From positions 248,001 through 312,000 of the forward strand of contig CAMFIF010000001.1 in the NCBI GenBank assembly GCA_945952415.1: a stretch of DNA of 64,000 nucleotides, in the 5' to 3' direction. The position numbers and the translations under genes are program-made. Positions 27,242 through 35,222 of this stretch are shown here, piece by piece. The stretch comes from an uncultured Rhizobium sp. (GTDB lineage Bacteria; Pseudomonadota; Alphaproteobacteria; Rhizobiales; Rhizobiaceae). The notes under the pieces were generated by a model. It had not been told where the DNA came from, searched no databases, and saw nothing but the letters and a program-made list of their open reading frames with translations. Within the stretch, counting starts at the first letter, position 1. Every line of letters starts with the position of its first letter.

Positions 27242-28486
27242 TCAAGCCTGTTTGTCGAGGGCGATCACCGCCTCGAAGAGCACTTCCGCGCCAAGCGCGA
27301 TGGCATCGTTTTCCGTCCATTCCTCCGGCGCATGGCTGAGGCCGTCCTTGCTGGCGACGAAGATCATCGCGGCAGGGGCTTTCCGCGCCACCCAGGCGGC
27401 ATCGTGGCCGGCCCCCGAGGCGAGCGGCCGGTGCGTCGCGCCGATGCGGTCGCAGGCGCCGCGCAGCAGATCGAGGAGGTTCGCATCGGAAGGCACCGCC
27501 GCATTGTCGGAAATCACGACCGGTTCGGGCACCGAGACCCCTTCCGCGCCATCCATGCGGGCGGCTTCCGCCTTCACCCAGGCCAGGAAGGCCTCCATGT
27601 CCGGCCGGTGCTCGGCGCGGGCGTCGATGAGGAGCCGGACTTTTGCGGGCACCACGTTTGCGGCATTCGGCTCCATGCGGAACTCGCCGACGGTCGCAGC
27701 AAAATGGCGGGGCTGGCAGCTAAGCACGCGGGCCGCCTCGTCCACCTTCTGGACGAAACGGGATGCGGCAACCAGCGCATCGGCCCGCGCGCCCATCGGC
27801 GTCGTACCCGCATGGCCGGGCTGGCCGTTGAAGGTGAGCTCGATGCGGGTGATGCCGGAGATCGCCCCGACAATGCCGATGTCGATGCCTTCGCGCTCCA
27901 GCACCGGGCCCTGCTCGATATGTAGCTCGAGAAAGCCCTTGATCCCGGGGACCGTGAGCGAACGCAGCGTCGAGGGATCGCCGCCCACCTCGCGGATCGC
28001 CTCGGCAAGCGTGCGCCCGCCTTCCACCCGCTCCAGCCACCCGTCCGGAAACTGGCCGGTCAGCCCGCGGCTGCCGACGCAGGAAACGCCGAAGGCCGAG
28101 ACCTCTTCCGCCAGGAAATCCACGACGACGAGATCGTGCTCCAGCTCGATCCCCCGGTCGGCGAGCGCGCGGGCGACTTCGAGCCCGACGACCACACCGG
28201 CAATCCCGTCGAACCTGCCTCCATCCGGCACCGTGTCCGAATGGGAGCCGAGCATGATCGCCTTTCGCGACGACTTGCCCTTGCGAAGCCCCAGCAGGTT
28301 GCCCGCGGCATCGATCCGGGTTTCGAGGCCCGCTTCCCGCATGCGCTTCTCGATCAGGGCGCGGCCCTCGAGAAACAGCGGCGTGAAGGAGCGGCGCGTC
28401 CAGGGACGCCCGGGTTCGGTGATCGCGGCGAGATCGGCAATGTCGCGCTCGATGCGGGCGGCGTTGACGGAGAGATTGCGGTTCAT
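27242..28486 (-). CDS. M20-type amidohydrolase, predicted N-carbamoyl-L-glutamate hydrolase
   Basis: A 414-residue dimetal hydrolase of the N-carbamoyl-L-amino-acid hydrolase/allantoate amidohydrolase/beta-ureidopropionase group. Metal ligands and catalytic residues are visible: GSHSDTVPDGGRFDG (His82, Asp93), LAEEV (Glu127/128), the ELHIEQGPVLE motif (His189), GHAGTTPM (His225) and the late LSHAPEEW. In this operon the fitting reaction is N-carbamoyl-L-glutamate to L-glutamate, CO2 and ammonia, the last step of ergothioneine breakdown. Substrate specificity is inferred from context; an allantoate- or beta-ureidopropionate-active enzyme would look similar. Confidence 0.85.
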   Translation of the reverse strand: MNRNLSVNAARIERDIADLAAITEPGRPWTRRSFTPLFLEGRALIEKRMREAGLETRIDAAGNLLGLRKGKSSRKAIMLGSHSDTVPDGGRFDGIAGVVVGLEVARALADRGIELEHDLVVVDFLAEEVSAFGVSCVGSRGLTGQFPDGWLERVEGGRTLAEAIREVGGDPSTLRSLTVPGIKGFLELHIEQGPVLEREGIDIGIVGAISGITRIELTFNGQPGHAGTTPMGARADALVAASRFVQKVDEAARVLSCQPRHFAATVGEFRMEPNAANVVPAKVRLLIDARAEHRPDMEAFLAWVKAEAARMDGAEGVSVPEPVVISDNAAVPSDANLLDLLRGACDRIGATHRPLASGAGHDAAWVARKAPAAMIFVASKDGLSHAPEEWTENDAIALGAEVLFEAVIALDKQA

Positions 28487-28503
28487 GGAGAGACTTTCGG
28501 ATA

Positions 28504-29865
28504 TCAGCGGTTGACCGGCGGGCGGACGAAGCGGCCGGTGCCGGGTTTGGCGGTCACGCGGCTGCCGTCGAAGGCAAGGTTGCCGCGCACCCAGGTGCCC
28601 GCGACCGTATAGGGAAGCCGGATTCCGTCATAGGGGCTCCAGTCCACCACGGTATGCCCGGATTCCGATGCGGAATAGACTTTTTCCTCGGGTACAAGCA
28701 CGGTGATATCGGCATCGCGGCCCACCTTCAGCGCGCCCTTCACGTGATCGAGGCGGAAATGCTTCGCCGGATTCTCCGCCATCAGCCGGGCCGCCCAGGT
28801 GAGCGAGATGTCTCGCTCAATGGCACCCTTGACGAAGAGCGGGATCATCACCTCAAGCCCCGGCACGCCGGAAGAATTGGCGAGCATGTCGGGATTGGTC
28901 TTGCGGTTCTCGGACCAGGCGACGTGATCGGTCGAGACGAGCCAGACGAGGCCGTTGCGTACCCGGTCCCAGACGGCTTCCACTTCCTTTCGGGGGCGGA
29001 GCGGCGGGTTGATCTTCGCCTTGCCGCCGAGGCGGGCGACATCATTGTCCTCGTCGAGCGTCAGGTAATGGATGCAGCATTCCACCGTCGCCTCGAAACC
29101 GTCGAGGCGATAGGCGGCCGCAATGTCGTAACCCCGGGCGAGCGAGCAGTGCACCACATGGGCGGGGCAGCCGGTCTGGGCGCCCGTCTCGAAGATGGTG
29201 TGCATCGCAAGCAGCTCGGAAAGCGGCGGACGGGAAAGCCCATGCGCCCGCCAGTCGGTGATGCCCGAGACCTTCACCCGCTCCATGTAGATCCGCACCG
29301 TCTCGTCGTCCTCGTTGTGGACGCCGGCGGTCAGCCCGGTCTTGGCGATCTCCGAAAAGGCATCGGCGAGCATCGGCGGCGTGATGCGGGGAAAGCGCTT
29401 GGGGTCGGTGCCGAAGGTGGAGAACTTGAAGGCGGCCACGCCGGCTTGCGCCTGTTCGGCGATGCGGGCCGCGCCTTCCAGCGGGTCGATGGTGCCGTAA
29501 AGCGCGAAATCGACGCGGGCCTGAGGGCTCGCATGGTCGATCTTCCATTTCACCGCTTCCGCCGAGCAGACGAGATTTCCCTCGTCATAGGGCATGTCGA
29601 CGATGGTGGTGACGCCGCCGGCCGCCGCCGCGTTGGTCGACCAGATGAAATCTTCCTGGTTCTTCTGCGAGAGCGAATGCACCTGCGCATCGATGGCGCC
29701 GGGCAGGATGAGGCCCGGGCCGAAGTCCTGCCTTTCGCCTGCGGCAGGGGCGGGGCCTTCGCCCACATGGGCAATCAGCCCGTCGCGAACGGCCACATAG
29801 CCCTTCTCGATGATGCGGTCCGTAAGGACGACCTTGCCGGAAAGTACGAGATCGAAATCAGCCAT
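28504..29865 (-). CDS. Cyclic amidohydrolase, predicted hydantoin-5-propionate hydrolase
   Basis: A 453-residue amidohydrolase of the dihydropyrimidinase/allantoinase group. Metal-site elements are Lys147 (AAFKFST, the carboxylated lysine), His183 (GVHNEDD), His239 (HVVHCSLARG) and Asp313 (STDHVAWS). The first metal motif, normally HxH, is DAQVHS here, so its first histidine is Gln61; this is unusual. In the operon it would open hydantoin-5-propionate to N-carbamoylglutamate. It lies 12 bases after the ergothionase-like gene and 17 before the carbamoylase. Confidence 0.82.
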   Translation of the reverse strand: MADFDLVLSGKVVLTDRIIEKGYVAVRDGLIAHVGEGPAPAAGERQDFGPGLILPGAIDAQVHSLSQKNQEDFIWSTNAAAAGGVTTIVDMPYDEGNLVCSAEAVKWKIDHASPQARVDFALYGTIDPLEGAARIAEQAQAGVAAFKFSTFGTDPKRFPRITPPMLADAFSEIAKTGLTAGVHNEDDETVRIYMERVKVSGITDWRAHGLSRPPLSELLAMHTIFETGAQTGCPAHVVHCSLARGYDIAAAYRLDGFEATVECCIHYLTLDEDNDVARLGGKAKINPPLRPRKEVEAVWDRVRNGLVWLVSTDHVAWSENRKTNPDMLANSSGVPGLEVMIPLFVKGAIERDISLTWAARLMAENPAKHFRLDHVKGALKVGRDADITVLVPEEKVYSASESGHTVVDWSPYDGIRLPYTVAGTWVRGNLAFDGSRVTAKPGTGRFVRPPVNR

Positions 29866-29877
29866 GTCCGGTCCTCC

Positions 29878-31449
29878 TCAGGCGACCTTGCGTTCCGTGC
29901 TGCTGGCGGCGGTGGGGCCGAGCGCGAAGAAATCGTCGACGGCGGGAAGCGGCGCCACATCCATCAGCCGGCGCATGAAGCCTTCGGAGGCGAGTTCCAT
30001 CTCGATGGCCTCGATCTCGCAGGAGAGCGCCCGGTCGACGGTGAGGAAGGCGGCATGCTTGCGCACCACACGGTAAAGTTCCGCGGCCGTGCCTTCCGGA
30101 GCCATGCCGAGAATGTCGAGCGCCTGGGCCGCCAGCATCGCCTCGATGGCGGCCAGACGCTTCAGCGCCTCCATCTGCCGGTCGAGCCGGTCGATGACGA
30201 GCGGCAGGAAGGCCGCCTCGTCCTCAAGCCCGCCGGCCACGACGAGCGACTGGGCCGAAACCGGGTTCGACATGGACAAGACGCGGGAGAAAATCTCGCC
30301 CGCGAGCTTGATCATCGGTCCGAAACCGGTGGCGATTGCGCCCTTCGGCACCAGGTTCACCGGCAGGTCCGCCCGCATGCCATTCCCGAGCAGGACGCAG
30401 CGGTTGAAGGTGTTGCGCGCGGCATGCGCCATGCAGAGCGCGGAGGATTCCAGAAGCAGCGTCACGTCGAGCGGCAGCGAGCCGCCCGAGGTGAGGATCT
30501 TGCCGCCGGCAATGACGGGGTTGTCGTCCGGGCGCGCGGTCGCGGAGACGATGCGGAAGCCGGAGGCCATGAGGCTTTCGAAGACGGCGCCGAAGACCTG
30601 CGCGATCATGCGGACGCTCAGGGGATCCTGAATATGGGTGGTGATGCTCCAGTCCCAGGGTTTCGCCGCCTCCAGCAGCCAGGCGCCCGTCTGCGCCTCG
30701 CGCGGCGTGCCGACCGCGGTGACCGCCTCCCACGGGGCCCGGGATGCGCCGAGGGCGCCGCAGGCGAGAAGCCCCGTTGCCAGCAGCACGCGTATCGATG
30801 TCACGGCATGGCGCAGCGTCTCCGCCGCATTGGCAAAGCTCACCGCATTGACGCCCAGCGCGGCAAGCGCATCGCGCGGCGCCATGGTGAGCGGCTTCAG
30901 GCCGGCCGCGGCCAGCGCTTCGGAGGCCTGCATGCGCCGGCCGCGATAGACCGCCTCGCCGTCGCCGACGAGGACCGCGCCGATCTGCCCCATGAGCCCG
31001 ATATCGCCGCAGCCGATCGAACCGGTCTTGCGCACGACCGGAATGAGATCGTGTTCGAGGAGCGTGAGGAAGGCCTCGACCAGCTCCGCCGAGCAGCCCA
31101 CATGGCCGGTCAGCGCCGTGTTGATGCGGATGGCCATGGCATTGCGCACCACGGATGTCGGAAAGGCCGGGCCGGTGCCGAAATGATGGGCGCGGACGAG
31201 CCCGAGATTGAAGGCGTTGATCGCATCCGCCGACCATTCCACGTCCTTCATGGCGCCAACCCCGGTCGTCGCGCCATAGACGGGCTGGCCGGCGGCAATC
31301 GCCGCCTCCAGCACCTCGCGGGCCGCAACCACGCGCCCCATCCCTTCGCCGCTTGCGCGGACGCTCATCCGGCCCGCGCCGATCTCCACCATCTTCGAAA
31401 AGCCGATGGGTTGGCCGTTGAGTTCCACCGTTGCCGATGCCGTGTTCAT
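29878..31449 (-). CDS. HAL-family lyase lacking the MIO triad, predicted ergothionase
   Basis: A 523-residue protein of the aromatic amino acid ammonia-lyase family, first gene of the operon. The catalytic tyrosine loop is kept (PVYGATTGVG, Tyr58). At the cofactor site, histidine ammonia-lyases have GSxGASGDL with Ala-Ser-Gly forming MIO, but this protein reads GSIGCGDIG (143-151), so no normal MIO can form. Ergothionases are HAL homologues that release trimethylamine from ergothioneine by acid/base catalysis without MIO. That, plus the downstream desulfurase, hydantoinase and carbamoylase, supports ergothioneine trimethylamine-lyase, giving thiourocanate. Plain hutH is unlikely. Confidence 0.82.
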   Translation of the reverse strand: MNTASATVELNGQPIGFSKMVEIGAGRMSVRASGEGMGRVVAAREVLEAAIAAGQPVYGATTGVGAMKDVEWSADAINAFNLGLVRAHHFGTGPAFPTSVVRNAMAIRINTALTGHVGCSAELVEAFLTLLEHDLIPVVRKTGSIGCGDIGLMGQIGAVLVGDGEAVYRGRRMQASEALAAAGLKPLTMAPRDALAALGVNAVSFANAAETLRHAVTSIRVLLATGLLACGALGASRAPWEAVTAVGTPREAQTGAWLLEAAKPWDWSITTHIQDPLSVRMIAQVFGAVFESLMASGFRIVSATARPDDNPVIAGGKILTSGGSLPLDVTLLLESSALCMAHAARNTFNRCVLLGNGMRADLPVNLVPKGAIATGFGPMIKLAGEIFSRVLSMSNPVSAQSLVVAGGLEDEAAFLPLVIDRLDRQMEALKRLAAIEAMLAAQALDILGMAPEGTAAELYRVVRKHAAFLTVDRALSCEIEAIEMELASEGFMRRLMDVAPLPAVDDFFALGPTAASSTERKVA

Positions 31450-31545
31450 GCGTGCCCCTCATTCTCTCCCGGGAAGACTAGGCGATAATCCTGATTTGTG
31501 GCATATCCCAAAAGATGAACACATGATGCAGAGAAGGGCACGCCC
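31450..31545. promoter_or_regulatory. Divergent regulatory region, ergothioneine operon and LysR gene
   Basis: These 96 bases separate the operon start from the divergent regulator start, the usual layout for LysR control. An inverted GATA/TATC pair (31484-31487 and 31504-31507) flanks a 16-base centre and is a candidate operator core. The regulator has a GAGAAGGG ribosome site (31531-31538), and the operon a GAGGGGC site read on the minus strand. The operator call is tentative. Confidence 0.5.
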
Positions 31546-32715
31546 ATGGATACCGCAGCCCTCGTCGTGACCGACCAGCTGCTTGCGCGTCCGGCGATCC
31601 GGGACGTCGCCCGTCTTCTCGGCTGCCCGCCCTCCAGCATCGCGGCGGCGCTGAAGCGGACCGAAAAGGCGCTTGCCGTCCGCCTGTTCCAGCCGGGGGC
31701 GCAGGGCCTGATGCGGACGCTCGACGGCGAGCGTCTCCAGCCGCTCTTTGCGGCGCTGGCCGCAGAAACCCGCAGGCTGTTTCGCCGGCAAGAAACGGAA
31801 GCGGTGCCGATGCTGGGGCTCGAGGCGCTCCACCGCATCCTCACCGTGGCACGCAAGGGCAGCATTCGCGCCGCCGCGCGCGAACTCGGCATGGGCCAGC
31901 CGCAGCTCACCCGCCAGATCGCCCATGTGGAGGCAAAGACCGGTTACGCGCTCTTCGCCCGCAGCGCCGAAGGCGCGGTCCCGACGCAGGAGGGGCTGCT
32001 CGCCGTCGATGCGGCGCGGCGGATCGAGGATCTCTGGCGGGAAATGTCGGCAAGTTCGGGCGAGAAGTTCCGGCGCATGGCCGCCACGGTCCGTCTGGGC
32101 GCGGTCTTTCCGCTCGGGGCGGAAAGCAGCATTGCCGGGCTGCTGGCAAGCCTTTCGGCCCGCTGGCGGCTGCGCCACCCGCGCCAGCCGCTGTTCATCA
32201 CCTCGATGATCGCGGAGGAGCTGCTGAACGGCGTGCGCCGTGGCCTCTTCGATCTGGTGCTGCTCGATCTCGCGGGCCTTCCGGACGATCTAGACGGCAG
32301 GCTTCTGTCCACCTCGCCGCTGGTGCTCGTCGCCTCGCAGGAAACGGCGGAGCGGGCGGGCGGAACGCTCGACAGCCTGCTGCTCACCTCGCCGCTCGCG
32401 GTGCCGAGCGCACGAAGCGGTCTGCGCCAGATCGTCGACCGGATGCTGGAAGGCGAGGTGTTTGCCGCATGGCGGGGGCGGATCGATCCCGTCGAGGTGG
32501 ACAGCATCCCGGTGATCCTCAGGCTCGTCGAGGATCACGGCTTCGTCTCCTTCCTGCCGGCGGCCTCGCTGCCGGCGGGAGGCGGGCGGCTTGCCGCGCT
32601 CGGCCTTCCGGTGGAGACGGCCATGCCGCTCTATGCCGCCTGGCCGAAGGGCCGGGGCGATCACGGGCTGGTGGCGCAGGTGCTGGCGCTGGCCGGAGGC
32701 CCGGCCGTCAGATGA
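31546..32715 (+). CDS. LysR-type regulator with two tandem HTH domains
   Basis: A 389-residue regulator, about 80 longer than a normal LysR protein. The extra length is a second winged-HTH unit. HTH-like segment 1 spans about residues 18-49 (IRDVARLLGCPPSSIAAALKR). The canonical LysR HTH follows at about 106-138 (IRAAARELGMGQPQLTRQIA). The rest (about 170-375) is the periplasmic-binding-like effector domain. It is divergent from the predicted ergothioneine operon and likely controls it in response to a pathway metabolite. It overlaps the ubiB stop convergently by 8 bases. Confidence 0.86.
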   Translation: MDTAALVVTDQLLARPAIRDVARLLGCPPSSIAAALKRTEKALAVRLFQPGAQGLMRTLDGERLQPLFAALAAETRRLFRRQETEAVPMLGLEALHRILTVARKGSIRAAARELGMGQPQLTRQIAHVEAKTGYALFARSAEGAVPTQEGLLAVDAARRIEDLWREMSASSGEKFRRMAATVRLGAVFPLGAESSIAGLLASLSARWRLRHPRQPLFITSMIAEELLNGVRRGLFDLVLLDLAGLPDDLDGRLLSTSPLVLVASQETAERAGGTLDSLLLTSPLAVPSARSGLRQIVDRMLEGEVFAAWRGRIDPVEVDSIPVILRLVEDHGFVSFLPAASLPAGGGRLAALGLPVETAMPLYAAWPKGRGDHGLVAQVLALAGGPAVR

Positions 32716-34282
32716 CGTGCCAGGCGATGGTGAGAAGCGTCGCGGCGATGATCCAGAGCGCGATCCGGCCCGAACGGGTATGGCGTGCCTCGGCCCTGCC
32801 GATATCCTCGGCGGTGCGCTTGTCGAAGCGCAGGCCATGCTCGCTCATGTGGATGAGCTCCGCGTGGAACTTCTCCGTCCTGGCAGCGATTTCGGGCGCG
32901 GCCTCGGCAAGCTTCAGCGCCGCATAAAGACCGTCCTTGAGGTCGGTTAGCACCCGCTTCGGCCCCAGATTGTCGCGGATCCAGCCGCCGACCACCGGCT
33001 CGGAGGCCTTCCACATGTTGAAGCGCGGATTGAGCATGCGCGCCACGCCTTCGACCACCACCATGGTTTTCTGCAGCATGACCAGCTCCGGACGCGTCTC
33101 CATGTCGAAAAGCTCGGTCACCTCGAAAAGCAGCGTGAGCAGCTTGCCCATGGAAATGGTTTCGGCGGGCTGACCGTGGATCGGCTCGCCGATGGCACGG
33201 ATCGCCTGGGCAAAGCTCGCCACATCATGGTGCTGCGGCACGTAACCGGCCTCGAAATGCACCTCCGCCACCCGGCGGTAATCGCGGGTGATGAAACCGT
33301 AGAGGATCTCGGCGAGGAAGCGGCGCTCCTTCTTGCCGAGCCGCCCGACGATGCCCATGTCGACCGCGACGATCATGCCGGCGGGATCGATGAAGAGATT
33401 GCCGGGATGCATGTCCGCATGGAAGAAGCCATCCCGCAATGTATGGCGCAGGAACGACTGGATCAGCGTGTCGGCGAGCCTGTCGAGATCGTGGCCCGCC
33501 GCCTTCAGCGCCTCCACATTCGACATCTTGATGCCGTCGATCCATTCCATGGTCAGCACGTCGCGGCCGGTGCGCTCCCAGTCCACCCTGGGCACCCTGA
33601 AGCCCGGATCGTCCTTCGTGTTTTCCGCGATCTCGGAAAGGGCCGCCGCCTCGAGGCGCAGGTCCATCTCGATCCGGGTCGTCTGCTCGAGCGTGCGCGT
33701 CACCTCCGTCGGCTTCAGGCGCCGGTGGGAGGGAATGAATTTCTCCTGCATCCGCGAGACGAGATACATGGCCTCGAGATCCCGGGCAAAACGCTGGCGA
33801 ACGCCGGGACGGGCAACCTTCACGGCGACCTTGCGCCTGCCTTCCGGCGTCTCGATCTCGGCCGGATGCACCTGCGCGATCGAGGCGGCCGCAATCGGCG
33901 GATCGAAGCGGGTGTAGAGTGTCTCGAGCGGCCGGCCGAGCGAGCCTTCCACCGAGGCGCGGGCAGCGCCCTCCGGGAAGAAGGCCATGCGGTCCTGGAG
34001 CTTGGCGAGATCGTTTGCCAGCTCGACACCGACGACGTCGGGGCGGGTCGCAAGGAACTGGCCGATCTTCACGTAGGAAGGGCCGAGCCTTTCGACCGCG
34101 CGGGCCACCCGGTCGCTCCGCGCCTCGCCGCGGGCGGGCCGGCGCGCCAGCGGCGCAAGCACACGCTTGGCAAGCCTGAGCGGCGGGGGAATGTCGTCAT
34201 CGGGAAGGCTGGTCAGCACGCCTTCGCGCACGAGCACATAGCCGACCCTCATGATGCGGAAATAGGCTGCCGGTGTGCTCAT
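32708..34282 (-). CDS. ubiB: UbiB protein kinase-like ubiquinone biosynthesis factor
   Basis: ABC1/ADCK/UbiB-family protein needed for ubiquinone synthesis, membrane-anchored by C-terminal hydrophobic segments. The 524-residue sequence has the family-defining KxGQ motif in SYVKIGQFLATRPD, an alanine-rich nucleotide loop (AAASIAQVH), and kinase-like DMHPGNLF and VDMGIVGRL segments. The C terminus holds a helix (IALWIIAATLLTIAW) fit for membrane insertion. It starts 4 bases after ubiE, so they form one operon. Confidence 0.95.
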   Translation of the reverse strand: MSTPAAYFRIMRVGYVLVREGVLTSLPDDDIPPPLRLAKRVLAPLARRPARGEARSDRVARAVERLGPSYVKIGQFLATRPDVVGVELANDLAKLQDRMAFFPEGAARASVEGSLGRPLETLYTRFDPPIAAASIAQVHPAEIETPEGRRKVAVKVARPGVRQRFARDLEAMYLVSRMQEKFIPSHRRLKPTEVTRTLEQTTRIEMDLRLEAAALSEIAENTKDDPGFRVPRVDWERTGRDVLTMEWIDGIKMSNVEALKAAGHDLDRLADTLIQSFLRHTLRDGFFHADMHPGNLFIDPAGMIVAVDMGIVGRLGKKERRFLAEILYGFITRDYRRVAEVHFEAGYVPQHHDVASFAQAIRAIGEPIHGQPAETISMGKLLTLLFEVTELFDMETRPELVMLQKTMVVVEGVARMLNPRFNMWKASEPVVGGWIRDNLGPKRVLTDLKDGLYAALKLAEAAPEIAARTEKFHAELIHMSEHGLRFDKRTAEDIGRAEARHTRSGRIALWIIAATLLTIAWHVI

Positions 34283-34286
34283 CCGG

Positions 34287-35063
34287 TCAGATCTTCCAGC
34301 CGGAATGCAGCGCCGCGATGCCGCCGGTATAATTGGTGTAGGTCACGCGCGAGAAGCCGGCATCCCGGATCATCGCCGCGAAATCCTCCTGGTTGGGGAA
34401 CTTGCGGATCGATTCCACCAGATACTGGTAGGGCTCGGCATCGCCGGTGATCATCTTGCCGAATTGCGGAATGGCCTTGAACGACCACTGTTCGTAGAAG
34501 CTGTCGAGAAGCGGCATGTGGACTTCGGAGAATTCCAGCACCAGAAGGCGGCCGCCGCGCTTCAGTACACGGTGCGCTTCCTTCAGCGCCACGTCGATGC
34601 GCGGCACGTTGCGGATGCCGAAGGCGATCGTATAGGCATCGAATGAGCCGGATTCGAAAGGCAGGTCTTCCGCGTTGGCTTCCACGAAGGTGAGGTTGTC
34701 GGTGAGCCCCTTCTTCTCCGCCCGCTCGGCACCCACGCCGAGCATCGAGCCGTTGATGTCGAGCACGGTCGCATGGGCCTGGCGGTTCGAGGCCTCGACG
34801 ATCCGAAACGCGATGTCGCCGGTGCCGCCTGCCACGTCGAGCACGCGGTAATCCGACGACTTGCGCGGATTGAGCGCGGCCACCATGGCATCCTTCCAGA
34901 CCCGGTGCAGGCCCGCCGACATCACGTCGTTCATGATGTCGTAGCGCTTGGCGACCTTGTGGAAGACCTCGTTCACCAGAGGCTGCTTCTCGCCTTCCGG
35001 AACGTCGCGGAAGCCGTAAGAGGTTGCCATGCCGCCATTGGCAGTGGTGCGCTGTTCACCCAT
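34287..35063 (-). CDS. ubiE: Ubiquinone/menaquinone biosynthesis C-methyltransferase
   Basis: SAM-dependent C-methyltransferase of the quinone ring. The 258-residue protein has the UbiE/COQ5 motifs [18 protein letters not shown], the SAM loop [15 protein letters not shown], the acidic LDINGSML strand and the family signature [14 protein letters not shown]. It is the upstream gene of the ubiE-ubiB pair and is divergent from mutM across a 159-base gap. Confidence 0.97.
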   Translation of the reverse strand: MGEQRTTANGGMATSYGFRDVPEGEKQPLVNEVFHKVAKRYDIMNDVMSAGLHRVWKDAMVAALNPRKSSDYRVLDVAGGTGDIAFRIVEASNRQAHATVLDINGSMLGVGAERAEKKGLTDNLTFVEANAEDLPFESGSFDAYTIAFGIRNVPRIDVALKEAHRVLKRGGRLLVLEFSEVHMPLLDSFYEQWSFKAIPQFGKMITGDAEPYQYLVESIRKFPNQEDFAAMIRDAGFSRVTYTNYTGGIAALHSGWKI

Positions 35064-35222
35064 CCGAGAACTCCCATCACAAATTGGACTTGCCCGCCGG
35101 CCGGCGGAACCATATCGAAAAGACCGCCTTCACGCTATCGGATGTATCGGGTGAAGCTGCGGCATGCTGGCGCTGGTCTATAGACCGGATCCGGGGCGGT
35201 TGAAACAGGAAGATGGAGTGCC

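Noticed and set aside
24457..31449. Calling the operon a standard histidine utilisation (hut) cluster
   Set aside because: hutI, hutG and hutF are absent, the HAL homologue lacks the MIO triad, and the remaining genes encode desulfurase- and hydantoin-type steps.
28654..31488. A 944-codon open frame on the plus strand opposite the ergothioneine genes
   Set aside because: It is antisense to three well-supported genes, has no recognisable domain, and its composition (Arg, His, Gly, Ala rich) is typical of the shadow of GC-rich coding DNA.
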